A stretch of DNA of 5,938 nucleotides from Planctomycetota bacterium (GCA_947470885.1 CANIXE010000154.1:1-5938); one strand, 5' to 3'; positions 1 through 5,699 are shown, numbered from the stretch's first letter. Numbers and translations are program-made. The notes: a model not told the origin generated them from the sequence alone.

Positions 1-689
1 AGAAATTTGCGGAACAGCGGGCGGAACCGCTCCGGATCGGTGCGTTTGAAATACTGGAATCGTTCCAGGGTGCCCAGCCAATATTCCCGCAGGCTGTCGA
101 TGGCCCCCCGGTCGGCCCCCTCGGGGACCTCGGGTTCCGGCACCCGTCCGGCGGTGGCAATGACGTACAGACTAATGGCCACGGCGTTGGCCAGATTGTA
201 GCTGATGTTGGTGCCCGGGGTGTCCAGGTGGATCCACAGGGAGCAGGCCCGCAATTCCGGGTCATTCAGGCCCTGGGCTTCATTGCCGAACACCAAGGCC
301 CACTTTGCCGCCGGACGGCGGGCGAGGACCTGGGGCATGTGCTCGGCACGGATGTGATCCCCCAATTCCGCATCCCGGAAATCCCCGCTGGTACCCACCA
401 CCAAGCCACAGTCGGTGGTAGCCGCCTCAATGGTGGGGAATATCGGCGCCCCCAGCAGCAATTCTTTGCTGTGGGTGCTGAACATCCGGGCCTCGGAGCA
501 ATTCACTTCGCATTCCGGGGCCACCAAGCGGAGGTCAGTGACCCCCAGGTTGCCACAGAGTCGAGCGATCATCCCCAGGTTGATAGGCCCCTGGGTCCGC
601 ACCAGAACCACGCAGCAATTCGTCAACGCAGTCACCGGCGGGGGACCAGCAGGACGATCGGTGCGTTGGCCGGGTGGGGGGTTTGGCAT
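1..689 (-). CDS. TrmJ-like SPOUT tRNA 2'-O-methyltransferase (3' end cut by window edge)
   Basis: I read this frame from the minus strand. It is open for 229 codons and leaves the window without a stop. It is a TrmH/SpoU-class SPOUT methyltransferase, which transfers a methyl group from S-adenosylmethionine to a ribose 2'-OH of RNA in the cytoplasm. Motif 1 is INLGMIAR at residues 36-43, with R43 matching the catalytic Arg23 of E. coli TrmJ. Motif 2 is ALVFGNEAQGL (131-141). Motif 3 is SYNLANAVA (163-171), the knotted cofactor site. A TrmJ-style C-terminal helix region begins near LREYWLGTLERF. TrmJ acts on nucleotide 32 of tRNAs; the exact target here is inferred. The start is uncertain. The ATG at 689 adds a Pro-rich, non-domain leader of 18 residues and lies 7 nt from a strong hairpin. 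GTG at 635 or TTG at 626 would give a TrmJ-like N-terminus. None has a clear Shine-Dalgarno. It follows a tRNA gene on the same strand. Confidence 0.88.
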   Translation of the reverse strand, partial: MPNPPPGQRTDRPAGPPPVTALTNCCVVLVRTQGPINLGMIARLCGNLGVTDLRLVAPECEVNCSEARMFSTHSKELLLGAPIFPTIEAATTDCGLVVGTSGDFRDAELGDHIRAEHMPQVLARRPAAKWALVFGNEAQGLNDPELRACSLWIHLDTPGTNISYNLANAVAISLYVIATAGRVPEPEVPEGADRGAIDSLREYWLGTLERFQYFKRTDPERFRPLFRKF

Positions 690-696
690 AATGGAG

Positions 697-721
697 ACGG
701 CCGCGGGGATACCGCGGCCGT
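697..721 (-). other. Perfect 10-bp hairpin between tRNA and methyltransferase gene
   Basis: The arms ACGGCCGCGG (697-706) and CCGCGGCCGT (712-721) are exact reverse complements around a 5-nt loop. The stem is nine G/C-rich pairs closed by an A-T pair. Read from the tRNA, it begins 10 nt after the encoded CCA and ends 7 nt before the most upstream ATG of the methyltransferase. There is no T-run after it, so it is not a classical intrinsic terminator. It could be a terminator of the U-less kind, a block that protects or guides tRNA 3' processing, or a translation-masking hairpin. The structure is seen directly; its role is inferred. Confidence 0.6.
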
Positions 722-731
722 ATCTCGGAGT

Positions 732-807
732 TGGTAGCACTGCTCGGACTTGAACCGAGGACCTATGGCTTATGAAGCCACCGCTCTAACCGCTGAGCTA
801 CAGTGCC
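732..807 (-). tRNA. tRNA with anticodon CAU (elongator Met or Ile2), CCA encoded
   Basis: The minus strand folds into a full 76-nt cloverleaf. It has a 7-bp acceptor GGCACTG/CAGTGCT, D arm GCTC/GAGC with an 8-nt loop, anticodon stem GTGGC/GCCAT with loop TTCATAA, a 5-nt variable loop, T arm CTCGG/CCGAG with loop TTCAAGT, discriminator A and genomic CCA. The anticodon is CAU. It is not an initiator: position 1-72 is paired (as G-U) and the anticodon stem lacks the three consecutive G-C pairs of initiators. CAU without initiator features leaves elongator tRNA-Met or the lysidine-modified tRNA-Ile2. The 8-nt D loop AGCGGTTA and TTCAAGT T loop recall E. coli Ile2, but I cannot settle this by eye. 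U32 is present. The gap to mutS (808-881) shows no strong promoter. Confidence 0.95.
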
Positions 808-881
808 GTGCGGGGTGGGGAATGTAAGGCGGGAGTTCGCTCCGCAAGAGGAACCGCAGGGACTTTCTTTGGTCAGGCACC

Positions 882-3557
882 TCACTCGCTTTTCGCCTGG
901 GCCTGGAGCTCCCCCAGCAAGGCCAGGGCCTGACGGGGGCTCAGGTTGTCCACATCCAGGCCCTTCAGGCGATCCAGGGTCGGACTGAAGGCCGGTCCAA
1001 ACAAGGTCAATTGCACGGGCTTGCTGGGAATCACGGTTGTCTGCGTTGGTGGGGCGACGTGGGCTCCGCTGGCGGTCAGATCCGTGTTCAGCTGTTCCAG
1101 GGCGGCCAGAACCTCCTTGGCCCGGGTTACCACCGTCGCCGGTACACCCGCCAGTCGGGCAACGTGGATGCCGTAACTCTTGGTCGCCGGCCCGGGGAGG
1201 ATCCGATGGAGGAAGGCCACCTCGCCATCCCGCTCGGCCACCGCGACGTGGTGGTTGGCGATGCCCGGGCGCTCGACCTCCAGGTCGGTCAGTTCGTGGT
1301 AGTGGGTGGCGAACAGGGTGCGACAGGCGATCCGGTCGTGGAGGTGTTCGCAGATCGCCCAGGCCAGGCTGAGGCCGTCGAAGGTGCTGGTGCCCCGGCC
1401 CACCTCGTCCAGGACCACCAGGCTGCGCTTGGTGGCGTGGTGGAGGATCGCCGCGGTTTCCGCCATCTCGACCATGAACGTGGAGAGATTCCGGGCCAGT
1501 TCATCGCCGGCGCCGACCCGGGTGAACACCCGGTCCACCAGACCGATGCGGGCGGATGCGGCCGGCACGAAACTGCCCGCCTGGGCCAGGATCACCGCCA
1601 CCGCCACCTGGCGGATCCAGGTGGATTTGCCCGCCATGTTCGGCCCAGTGAGGATGATCAGCTTGGGCGTGGCCGCGGCGTCGAGGGCGCAGCCGTTGGC
1701 GACAAACCGCCCCCGCCCCAGGCTGGCTTCCACCACGGGATGCCGGGCATCGGCGAATTCCAGGGCGGTGCTGTCGTCCACCACGGGCCGGCACCAGCCC
1801 CCCAGCCGAGCGGTTTCCGCGAGGCCGGCGCAAACGTCGATCAGGGCTAGGGCCGAAGCGACCGATTGGAGGGCCGGGATGGCGGCCTCGGCCCGCTCCC
1901 GCAGGGCGGTGAACAGGGCCAGTTCCCGGGCGCGCAGGCGGTCCTCGGCGTGAAGAGCCTTGTCCTCGTACTCCTTCAATTCCGGGGTGATGTACCGTTC
2001 GGCGTTCACCAGGGTCTGCTTGCGCACGAAGTGCGCCGGCGCCCGCTGGCTGGCGACCTTGGGCAATTCGATGTAATAGCCGAAAATCTGGTTGTAGCCG
2101 ACCTTCAGGGTCTTGAGGCCCAAGGCCTCGCCTTCCTTCGCCTGATACGCCGCCAGCCAGGCGCCGGCATCCCGCTTCAAGCTGCGGCATTCGTCCACCT
2201 GGGTGTCCACGCCGTCCCGGATCACCCCCCCCTCGCTGATCGCCAACGGCGGCTCCTCCACCAACATGGTCCTGATTTCCGCTGCCAAATCCGGAGCGCC
2301 CCCAGCGGCGATAATCGCCTCGGCCAACAGCGGGGGCAGGATCTTCCCCGTCAGCAACCGGCCCACGGCTTCCGCCGCTTCCAGGCTGGTGGCGAGATGG
2401 ACCAGATCCCGGGCATGGGCCCGGCCGGTGGCGACCCGGGCCACCAGACGTTCCAGATCGTAGATCCGCCCCAGGGATTCCCGCACATCCGTGCGTAAGG
2501 TGTCCTCAGCCACCAGGGCGGCGACGGCATCCTGGCGATCGCTGATGGGGGCGACTTCCGCCAGGGGCCGGGCCAGCCAGTCCGCCAACAACCGTGCGCC
2601 GGGGGCGGTCTTGGTGCGATCCACCACCGACAGCAAGGTGCCCGCCCGAGTGCCATCCCGGCTGTTGCGCAACAGATCCAGATTTCGCCGGCAGGTGGCA
2701 TCCAGGACCAAGCCCCCCTGGGCCCGCAGGCGGGTCAGGGTGCGGATGTGGGACAGGCTGGTGGGCGCATCGGCGGCCCCCGCGGTCAGGGTCATCCCCG
2801 CGTAGCGCAGGGCGGCGGCAGCAGCGGCGCACAGGTGATCGTGACCCGGACCTAGATCAAATCCATCGAGGCTGGCCACCCCCAGACGATCGCAGAGTTG
2901 GCGCCGGGCATCCGCCGGCTTCCAGGCCCAGGCCGCCAGGTAGGCGATGGGGGGCACGATTGCCGGAGCGAAGGCGATGGCCAGGGCCTCGGCCTGCTCC
3001 CGGGCGGTGTCCGGCAGCACCAGTTCCGCTGGCGAAAGCCGGGCCAGGGCCACCGCCAAGGCCTGGGGCGTCGCGGCTTCCTCGACGGTGAAACGCCCGG
3101 TGCTGACATCCAGGGCGGCGATGCCCACAGGTTGCACTTCGGGATCGACCCCAGTGAGAGTCACCAGCCGATTGGCCGTGCCGGGATCCAGCTGGCGCTC
3201 ATCCACCAGGGTGCCCGGGGTGATCAGGCGGGTCAGCCCTCGTTTCACCAGGGTGCGCCCGTCCTCCTTCGCGGTGGCGGGATCCTCCAACTGATCCATC
3301 ACCGCCACCCGCCGACCGGCGGCGATCAGCTTGGGCAGGTAGTTGTCCAGCTGGTGGTGGGGGATCCCCGCCATGGGAATCGGATTCGCATCATCCCGGT
3401 TGCGGCAGGTCAGGGTGACCCCGCCCAGCCGGGCCAGGTCTTCGGCATCCTTGAGGAACGCCTCGTAGAAATCCCCCATCCGCATCAGCAGGATCGCGTC
3501 CGGCTGCTGCTCCTTCACCGCCAGGTATTGGCGCATCATCGGCGTGTCAGCGGACAT
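882..3557 (-). CDS. mutS: DNA mismatch repair protein MutS
   Basis: A complete MutS1 of 891 aa (E. coli 853), the homodimeric ATPase that detects mispaired bases and small loops and recruits the rest of the mismatch repair machinery. The N-terminal recognition domain has the GDFYE motif, with mismatch-wedging F30 and E32, and PIPMAGIPHH at 59-68. Connector, core and clamp domains follow to about residue 560. The ATPase domain has Walker A GPNMAGKST (638-646, K644), Walker B LVVLDE (D717, E718) running into VGRGTSTFDG, and FATHYHEL with H752 at the spacing of E. coli H728. QLTLF at 849-853 looks like a sliding-clamp-binding motif, followed by a short helical tail. ATG 3557 is chosen because it puts the recognition domain at the usual distance; M7 and M8 are alternatives, and no clear Shine-Dalgarno decides. 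It lies 35 nt after the SH3-protein stop, so co-transcription is plausible. No mutL is in the window. Confidence 0.98.
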   Translation of the reverse strand: MSADTPMMRQYLAVKEQQPDAILLMRMGDFYEAFLKDAEDLARLGGVTLTCRNRDDANPIPMAGIPHHQLDNYLPKLIAAGRRVAVMDQLEDPATAKEDGRTLVKRGLTRLITPGTLVDERQLDPGTANRLVTLTGVDPEVQPVGIAALDVSTGRFTVEEAATPQALAVALARLSPAELVLPDTAREQAEALAIAFAPAIVPPIAYLAAWAWKPADARRQLCDRLGVASLDGFDLGPGHDHLCAAAAAALRYAGMTLTAGAADAPTSLSHIRTLTRLRAQGGLVLDATCRRNLDLLRNSRDGTRAGTLLSVVDRTKTAPGARLLADWLARPLAEVAPISDRQDAVAALVAEDTLRTDVRESLGRIYDLERLVARVATGRAHARDLVHLATSLEAAEAVGRLLTGKILPPLLAEAIIAAGGAPDLAAEIRTMLVEEPPLAISEGGVIRDGVDTQVDECRSLKRDAGAWLAAYQAKEGEALGLKTLKVGYNQIFGYYIELPKVASQRAPAHFVRKQTLVNAERYITPELKEYEDKALHAEDRLRARELALFTALRERAEAAIPALQSVASALALIDVCAGLAETARLGGWCRPVVDDSTALEFADARHPVVEASLGRGRFVANGCALDAAATPKLIILTGPNMAGKSTWIRQVAVAVILAQAGSFVPAASARIGLVDRVFTRVGAGDELARNLSTFMVEMAETAAILHHATKRSLVVLDEVGRGTSTFDGLSLAWAICEHLHDRIACRTLFATHYHELTDLEVERPGIANHHVAVAERDGEVAFLHRILPGPATKSYGIHVARLAGVPATVVTRAKEVLAALEQLNTDLTASGAHVAPPTQTTVIPSKPVQLTLFGPAFSPTLDRLKGLDVDNLSPRQALALLGELQAQAKSE

Positions 3558-3592
3558 GGGGGTGCGCCGTAAAATTCAGGCCAGGCAACGAA

Positions 3593-4801
3593 TCAACGGC
3601 CGGACAGGGCAATATCGTCCACCAGCACCAGGGGCAGCCGGCGCTCCAGTCCGCTGGCGGCGGGCTCGATCATCTGAACTTCGCCGCGTACAGACACGGC
3701 CCGCCAGTAGTATTCGCTGAACGGGACATCGGCACCGACCTTGGCCTTCAGCAGGGCGATGATTTTGCCATCGCCATCCTGGAGCACGTATTCCACACCG
3801 ACCTTGGGCTGGCTGCTCTGGATCAGCAGGCCTTCGGCCACCGGGGCGGCCTTGGGCTTGGGCGGAATGGGCAGGATCGCCGGGGCCTGGGTCACGGGCG
3901 CGGCCTCCACCTTGGGTTCGGTCCCCGGAGTGGTGGGCACGGTCAGCAGCGTCGGCGCCAAGGCCTGGGTGCCATTCACCGGAGCGCCGGTCGCGGTCGT
4001 CGTCGGAGCGGTTTCGCCCATGTCCTTCTTCACCGCCAGGGCAGCGAGATCGACTCGGTTAATGCCTTCCCGCAGTCGCTGGGCGGACATCCGCACATCG
4101 GTGTCGGCGTGGTCCCGGATCACCGTGGCCAGTTGATCGTTCAGGCCCTTCCAATTCAAGCTGGCGGCCCGATCCGGATTAGCCTTGGCCTCGGCGTAGA
4201 GGCGCTCGTAGGTGGCCTGGGCGGCCTGCCAGACGGACTGGGCCTCCTGGGATTTCCGACCGGATTCCGCCACCGCCTGGCCGAGATCACCGGGCATGGT
4301 CAGGACGCTGCGATGGAGATAGGCCCGGGCCTCGGGCAGGGACACCGCCCGCCATTCGCCGACCGTCTGATTCTTGTCGTCCAGAATGTCGCCCTTGGCC
4401 AATTCAGCGACGATTTCCCCCCGGAGGGTCGCGTCATCCCGGGCCCGGGCCTTGTCTTCGATGACCTGCCAACGCTTGCCGCCATCCAGGGCCACCAGGA
4501 CCTTGCTATGAACCCAGGCCCGGCCTTCCTTGGGGAAGCGGATGACGAACCAATCCTTATCGCTTTGGGCGATGCCCAGGAGTTCCACCTCGGTGCCCTT
4601 GGGCAGGGTGATCACCACTTTGGCCTGCTGGGTCGGCCCATAACGGACATTGCCGTTCTTCGCCAACGCCACCTTCACGGGCGCCTTGTCGGCAGACTGG
4701 CCCGCAGGAGTCGGCAGTCCGCCGGCGAACTCCGCCGCAGAAAGCGCGGAAAGTCCGACAGAAACGGAGCACAGCAGGGCGAGGGTGACGGAAAGACGCA
4801 T
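3593..4801 (-). CDS. Secreted double-SH3-domain protein of unknown role
   Basis: A 402-aa protein beginning with a Sec-type signal peptide: MRLSVTLALLCSVSVG, then ALSAA with likely cleavage near residue 23. C11 is not in a lipobox, so a lipoprotein is unlikely. The first bacterial SH3-like domain spans about 44-103 (NVRYGP, LPKGTEVELL, WFVIRFP, AWVHSKVL). A second, more diverged one spans about 110-168 (ARDDATLRGEIVAELAKGD, WRAVSLP, AYLHRSVL). Next come a helical stretch (about 171-260), a Pro/Thr/Ala-rich linker (about 265-325) and a C-terminal beta-rich module with YYWRAVSVRGEV and LPLVLVDDI. SH3-like domains of this kind usually bind peptide or cell-wall ligands outside the cytoplasm; the ligand here is unknown. 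I chose ATG 4801 over the longer frame to 4885 because it starts the signal peptide and has GGAGG at 4806-4810. It is first in line before mutS. Confidence 0.82.
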   Translation of the reverse strand: MRLSVTLALLCSVSVGLSALSAAEFAGGLPTPAGQSADKAPVKVALAKNGNVRYGPTQQAKVVITLPKGTEVELLGIAQSDKDWFVIRFPKEGRAWVHSKVLVALDGGKRWQVIEDKARARDDATLRGEIVAELAKGDILDDKNQTVGEWRAVSLPEARAYLHRSVLTMPGDLGQAVAESGRKSQEAQSVWQAAQATYERLYAEAKANPDRAASLNWKGLNDQLATVIRDHADTDVRMSAQRLREGINRVDLAALAVKKDMGETAPTTTATGAPVNGTQALAPTLLTVPTTPGTEPKVEAAPVTQAPAILPIPPKPKAAPVAEGLLIQSSQPKVGVEYVLQDGDGKIIALLKAKVGADVPFSEYYWRAVSVRGEVQMIEPAASGLERRLPLVLVDDIALSGR

Positions 4802-4805
4802 GGGG

Positions 4806-4810
4806 CCTCC
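4806..4810 (-). promoter_or_regulatory. Shine-Dalgarno GGAGG for the SH3-domain gene
   Basis: The minus strand reads GTTGGAGGCCCCATG, with a five-base anti-16S match and a 4-nt spacer to ATG 4801. It decides the start in favour of the signal-peptide Met and against the 28-residue Arg/Cys-rich extension that the same frame would allow from 4885. Confidence 0.7.
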
Positions 4811-4853
4811 AACGGAAGTGCGCACCCTAGAAGCCCGGCCCCGTCTGGCAACG

Positions 4854-4871
4854 CAACCCGAGCATGGGTTG
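4854..4871. promoter_or_regulatory. Dyad CAACCC-N6-GGGTTG in divergent intergenic region
   Basis: The half-sites CAACCC (4854-4859) and GGGTTG (4866-4871) are exact reverse complements separated by 6 bp. The dyad sits 53-70 bp upstream of the SH3-protein ATG, inside the 143-bp gap between two divergent genes, and shares its GGGTT half-site with a second dyad nearby. The position and about one-turn half-site spacing (11 bp) fit a dimeric repressor or activator site. No regulator is known for it. Confidence 0.45.
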
Positions 4872-4891
4872 AAATAGACTTGCAACCTGGA

Positions 4892-4913
4892 ATTGGGTTA
4901 TTAAAAACCCAAT
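4892..4913. promoter_or_regulatory. Dyad ATTGGGTT-N6-AACCCAAT upstream of plus-strand genes
   Basis: The 8-bp arms ATTGGGTT (4892-4899) and AACCCAAT (4906-4913) are exact reverse complements around ATTAAA. It lies 31 bp before ATG 4945 in an AT-rich stretch where promoters for either direction would be expected. No T-run follows in either direction, so I read it as an operator rather than a terminator. The GGGTT half-sites face the opposite way to those in the dyad centred 40 bp away. I could not place a convincing -35/-10 pair. Confidence 0.5.
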
Positions 4914-4944
4914 CCATAACAACCCATCACCAAACGGACACGCC

Positions 4945-5235
4945 ATGCACGCCAATCTGACCTTTTCCCATGAAGTTTCCGCCCGGGGATTCCTTGGCAC
5001 CCTTCGCCAACGTGGTCTGGAAATCGCCTACGAGCCCGGGTCTCCTAACGTCGCCCTCCTCGCCTACACCCCCACGGGCACCAGCAAGGCTGCCCGCCTG
5101 GAGATCCCCGCGGATGATCTACGGCGATTCGCTCGGATGCTCCTGGATATCGCGGATGCCACGAGTGGCACGAATGGCCTGCGCCCGGCCCGGCAAACCT
5201 TGGACTCGATGGCCGCCCTCCGCCAGGCGGGCTGA
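4945..5235 (+). CDS. Small protein of unknown function (96 aa)
   Basis: I do not recognise this protein. It begins MHANLTFSHEVSARG and looks like a compact soluble alpha/beta domain. There is a first strand (LTFSHEV), a helix (RGFLGTLRQRG), two likely strands (LEIAYEPG, NVALLAYTPTG), then LEIPADDLRRFARMLLDIAD as a long amphipathic helix, and a C-terminal helical tail rich in Ala and Arg. It has no signal peptide, membrane segment or Cys/His metal cluster. The start is the first ATG after the dyad region and has only a weak purine stretch (ACGGA) upstream. The codon choice strongly favours C/G at third positions, which supports real coding. It is the first gene of the plus-strand arm, divergent from the SH3-protein gene, and is followed 8 nt after its stop by a hairpin. 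Confidence 0.72.
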   Translation: MHANLTFSHEVSARGFLGTLRQRGLEIAYEPGSPNVALLAYTPTGTSKAARLEIPADDLRRFARMLLDIADATSGTNGLRPARQTLDSMAALRQAG

Positions 5236-5243
5236 GAGGCGTC

Positions 5244-5266
5244 TGGCGGATTCAGGTGATCCGCCA
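5244..5266 (+). terminator. Hairpin just after the 96-aa gene, no U-tract
   Basis: TGGCGGAT (5244-5251) and ATCCGCCA (5259-5266) form a perfect 8-bp stem with a 7-nt loop, starting 8 nt after the TGA. The position fits a transcript 3' end, but no run of T follows. It may therefore act as an RNA-stabilising 3' hairpin or an operator instead. Its right arm overlaps the octamer CCATTGAC, which recurs after the next hairpin. Confidence 0.4.
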
Positions 5267-5291
5267 TTGACAGCACCCCGGGATGGCTCTA

Positions 5292-5312
5292 GGTCTCTTT
5301 TCAACAGAGACC
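5292..5312 (+). promoter_or_regulatory. Hairpin in the leader of the acidic mini-protein gene
   Basis: GGTCTCT (5292-5298) and AGAGACC (5306-5312) form a perfect 7-bp stem with a 7-nt loop. It is 7 nt before the AAAAGGTG ribosome binding site of the gene at 5332, and is followed by CCATTGAC (5311-5318), as is the previous hairpin. It could be a leader stem-loop that affects translation or RNA stability, or a DNA operator. The structure is seen; the function is inferred. Confidence 0.4.
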
Positions 5313-5319
5313 ATTGACC

Positions 5320-5327
5320 AAAAGGTG
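5320..5327 (+). promoter_or_regulatory. Ribosome binding site for the acidic mini-protein
   Basis: AAAAGGTG lies 4 nt before ATG 5332, with AGG 6 nt away. This is one of the clearest Shine-Dalgarno sequences in the window and supports translation of this short frame. Confidence 0.65.
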
Positions 5328-5331
5328 AACC

Positions 5332-5499
5332 ATGGCCATCGAAGAAGACATCATCAAACTCCTCAAGAGCGAGGGCTTTAAAATCAATGAGGCCATCCGC
5401 GATGCCCTCGACGATTTCATCGATACGGTGAACGACGAGAACGAGGACATGGACGAGGATCTCGACGAGGATGACGCTGATCCCGATGAGGATGAGTAA
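5332..5499 (+). CDS. Very acidic 55-aa protein of unknown function
   Basis: ATG to TAA gives 55 residues. Residues 3-33 look like one or two amphipathic helices broken at G15 (I3, I7, L10, L11, I18, I22, L26, F29, I30, V33 on the hydrophobic side). Residues 35-55 form an acidic tail in which 16 of 21 are Asp or Glu (DEDLDEDDADPDEDE at the end). In total I count 25 acidic and 4 basic residues. There is no signal peptide and no Cys. Such composition is seen in nucleic-acid mimics, histone- or ribosome-protein chaperones and acidic tails that bind basic partners; nothing in the sequence picks one of these. The good ribosome binding site and the ordered helix-then-tail layout argue for a real gene despite its small size. 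It lies between the 96-aa gene and clpB, on the same strand. Confidence 0.72.
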   Translation: MAIEEDIIKLLKSEGFKINEAIRDALDDFIDTVNDENEDMDEDLDEDDADPDEDE

Positions 5500-5558
5500 G
5501 CCCTTCGGGAACACTCTTTTTTAGGATGCATCGTCTTTTCGGTGAAGCATCCCAACGT

Positions 5559-5598
5559 ACGATCACGACCGGATGCAACTGCATCCGGTCGTGATCGT
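5559..5598 (+). terminator. 18-bp perfect stem-loop between acidic gene and clpB
   Basis: ACGATCACGACCGGATGC (5559-5576) and its exact reverse complement (5581-5598) enclose a 4-nt loop AACT. On the plus strand it runs into GTTT then GGCC, a short U-tract. It starts 60 nt after the TAA of the acidic gene and ends 111 nt before the clpB ATG. The likeliest role is a strong terminator insulating clpB from the upstream unit. An additional copy of GGATGC (5524-5529) and of GCATCC (5547-5552) upstream could form alternative pairings. Confidence 0.6.
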
Positions 5599-5631
5599 TT
5601 GGCCTGGGTAGACGGATTGGCCTGCACCGTG

Positions 5632-5659
5632 CAAAATGCAGTGAGGTTATGTCATTTTG
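5632..5659. promoter_or_regulatory. Dyad CAAAATG-N14-CATTTTG upstream of clpB promoter element
   Basis: The 7-bp half-sites at 5632-5638 and 5653-5659 are exact reverse complements with centres 21 bp apart, about two helical turns. This is an arrangement suited to a dimeric DNA-binding protein on one face of the helix. It lies 14 bp upstream of the sigma-54-like element. It is a possible operator or activator site, seen by pattern only; chance is not excluded. Confidence 0.3.
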
Positions 5660-5672
5660 GCTTAATTTTACT

Positions 5673-5688
5673 TGGCACAGGTAATGCA
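5673..5688 (+). promoter_or_regulatory. Sigma-54-type -24/-12 promoter candidate for clpB
   Basis: TGGCACAGGTAATGCA matches the established RpoN consensus TGGCAC-N5-TTGCA at all fixed positions but one (A for T before TGCA). The GG (5674-5675) and GC (5686-5687) elements are at exact canonical spacing. It predicts a start near 5699, just before the GAGGTG ribosome binding site of clpB, which would make a very short leader. A competing sigma-70-like reading (TTGGCT at 5657, GGTAAT at 5680, 17-bp spacer) is weaker. Confidence 0.5.
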
Positions 5689-5699
5689 TGACCCGTTTT

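Noticed and set aside
228..737. Plus-strand frame of 169 codons opposite the methyltransferase
   Set aside because: Composition is Gly/Pro/Arg/His-rich, it has no motif, and it runs into the tRNA. The minus strand has unmistakable SPOUT motifs.
808..881. Terminator or promoter between mutS and the tRNA
   Set aside because: Only a bulged GCGGGAG-TTCG-CTCCGC stem with no T-run, and no -35/-10 pair at acceptable spacing, were seen.
1011..1850. Long plus-strand frame opposite mutS
   Set aside because: It is a shadow frame of high-GC coding sequence; the minus strand carries the Walker motifs of MutS across the same bases.
4802..4885. 28-residue N-terminal extension of the SH3 protein
   Set aside because: It is Arg/Cys-rich without hydrophobic character, would bury the signal peptide inside the protein, and overlaps the CAACCC-N6-GGGTTG dyad; the internal ATG has GGAGG.
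5119..5514. A minus-strand frame with a very hydrophobic stretch resembling a membrane protein
   Set aside because: It is antisense to the acidic mini-gene: runs of GAC/GAG/GAT read backwards become Val/Leu/Ile/Phe codons. It has no ribosome binding site and crosses the hairpins and the 96-aa gene.
5501..5522. T6 run (5517-5522) after CCCTTCGGG as an intrinsic terminator of the acidic gene
   Set aside because: Only a 3-bp stem can form and it is 7 nt from the T-run. The 18-bp hairpin downstream is a far better candidate.
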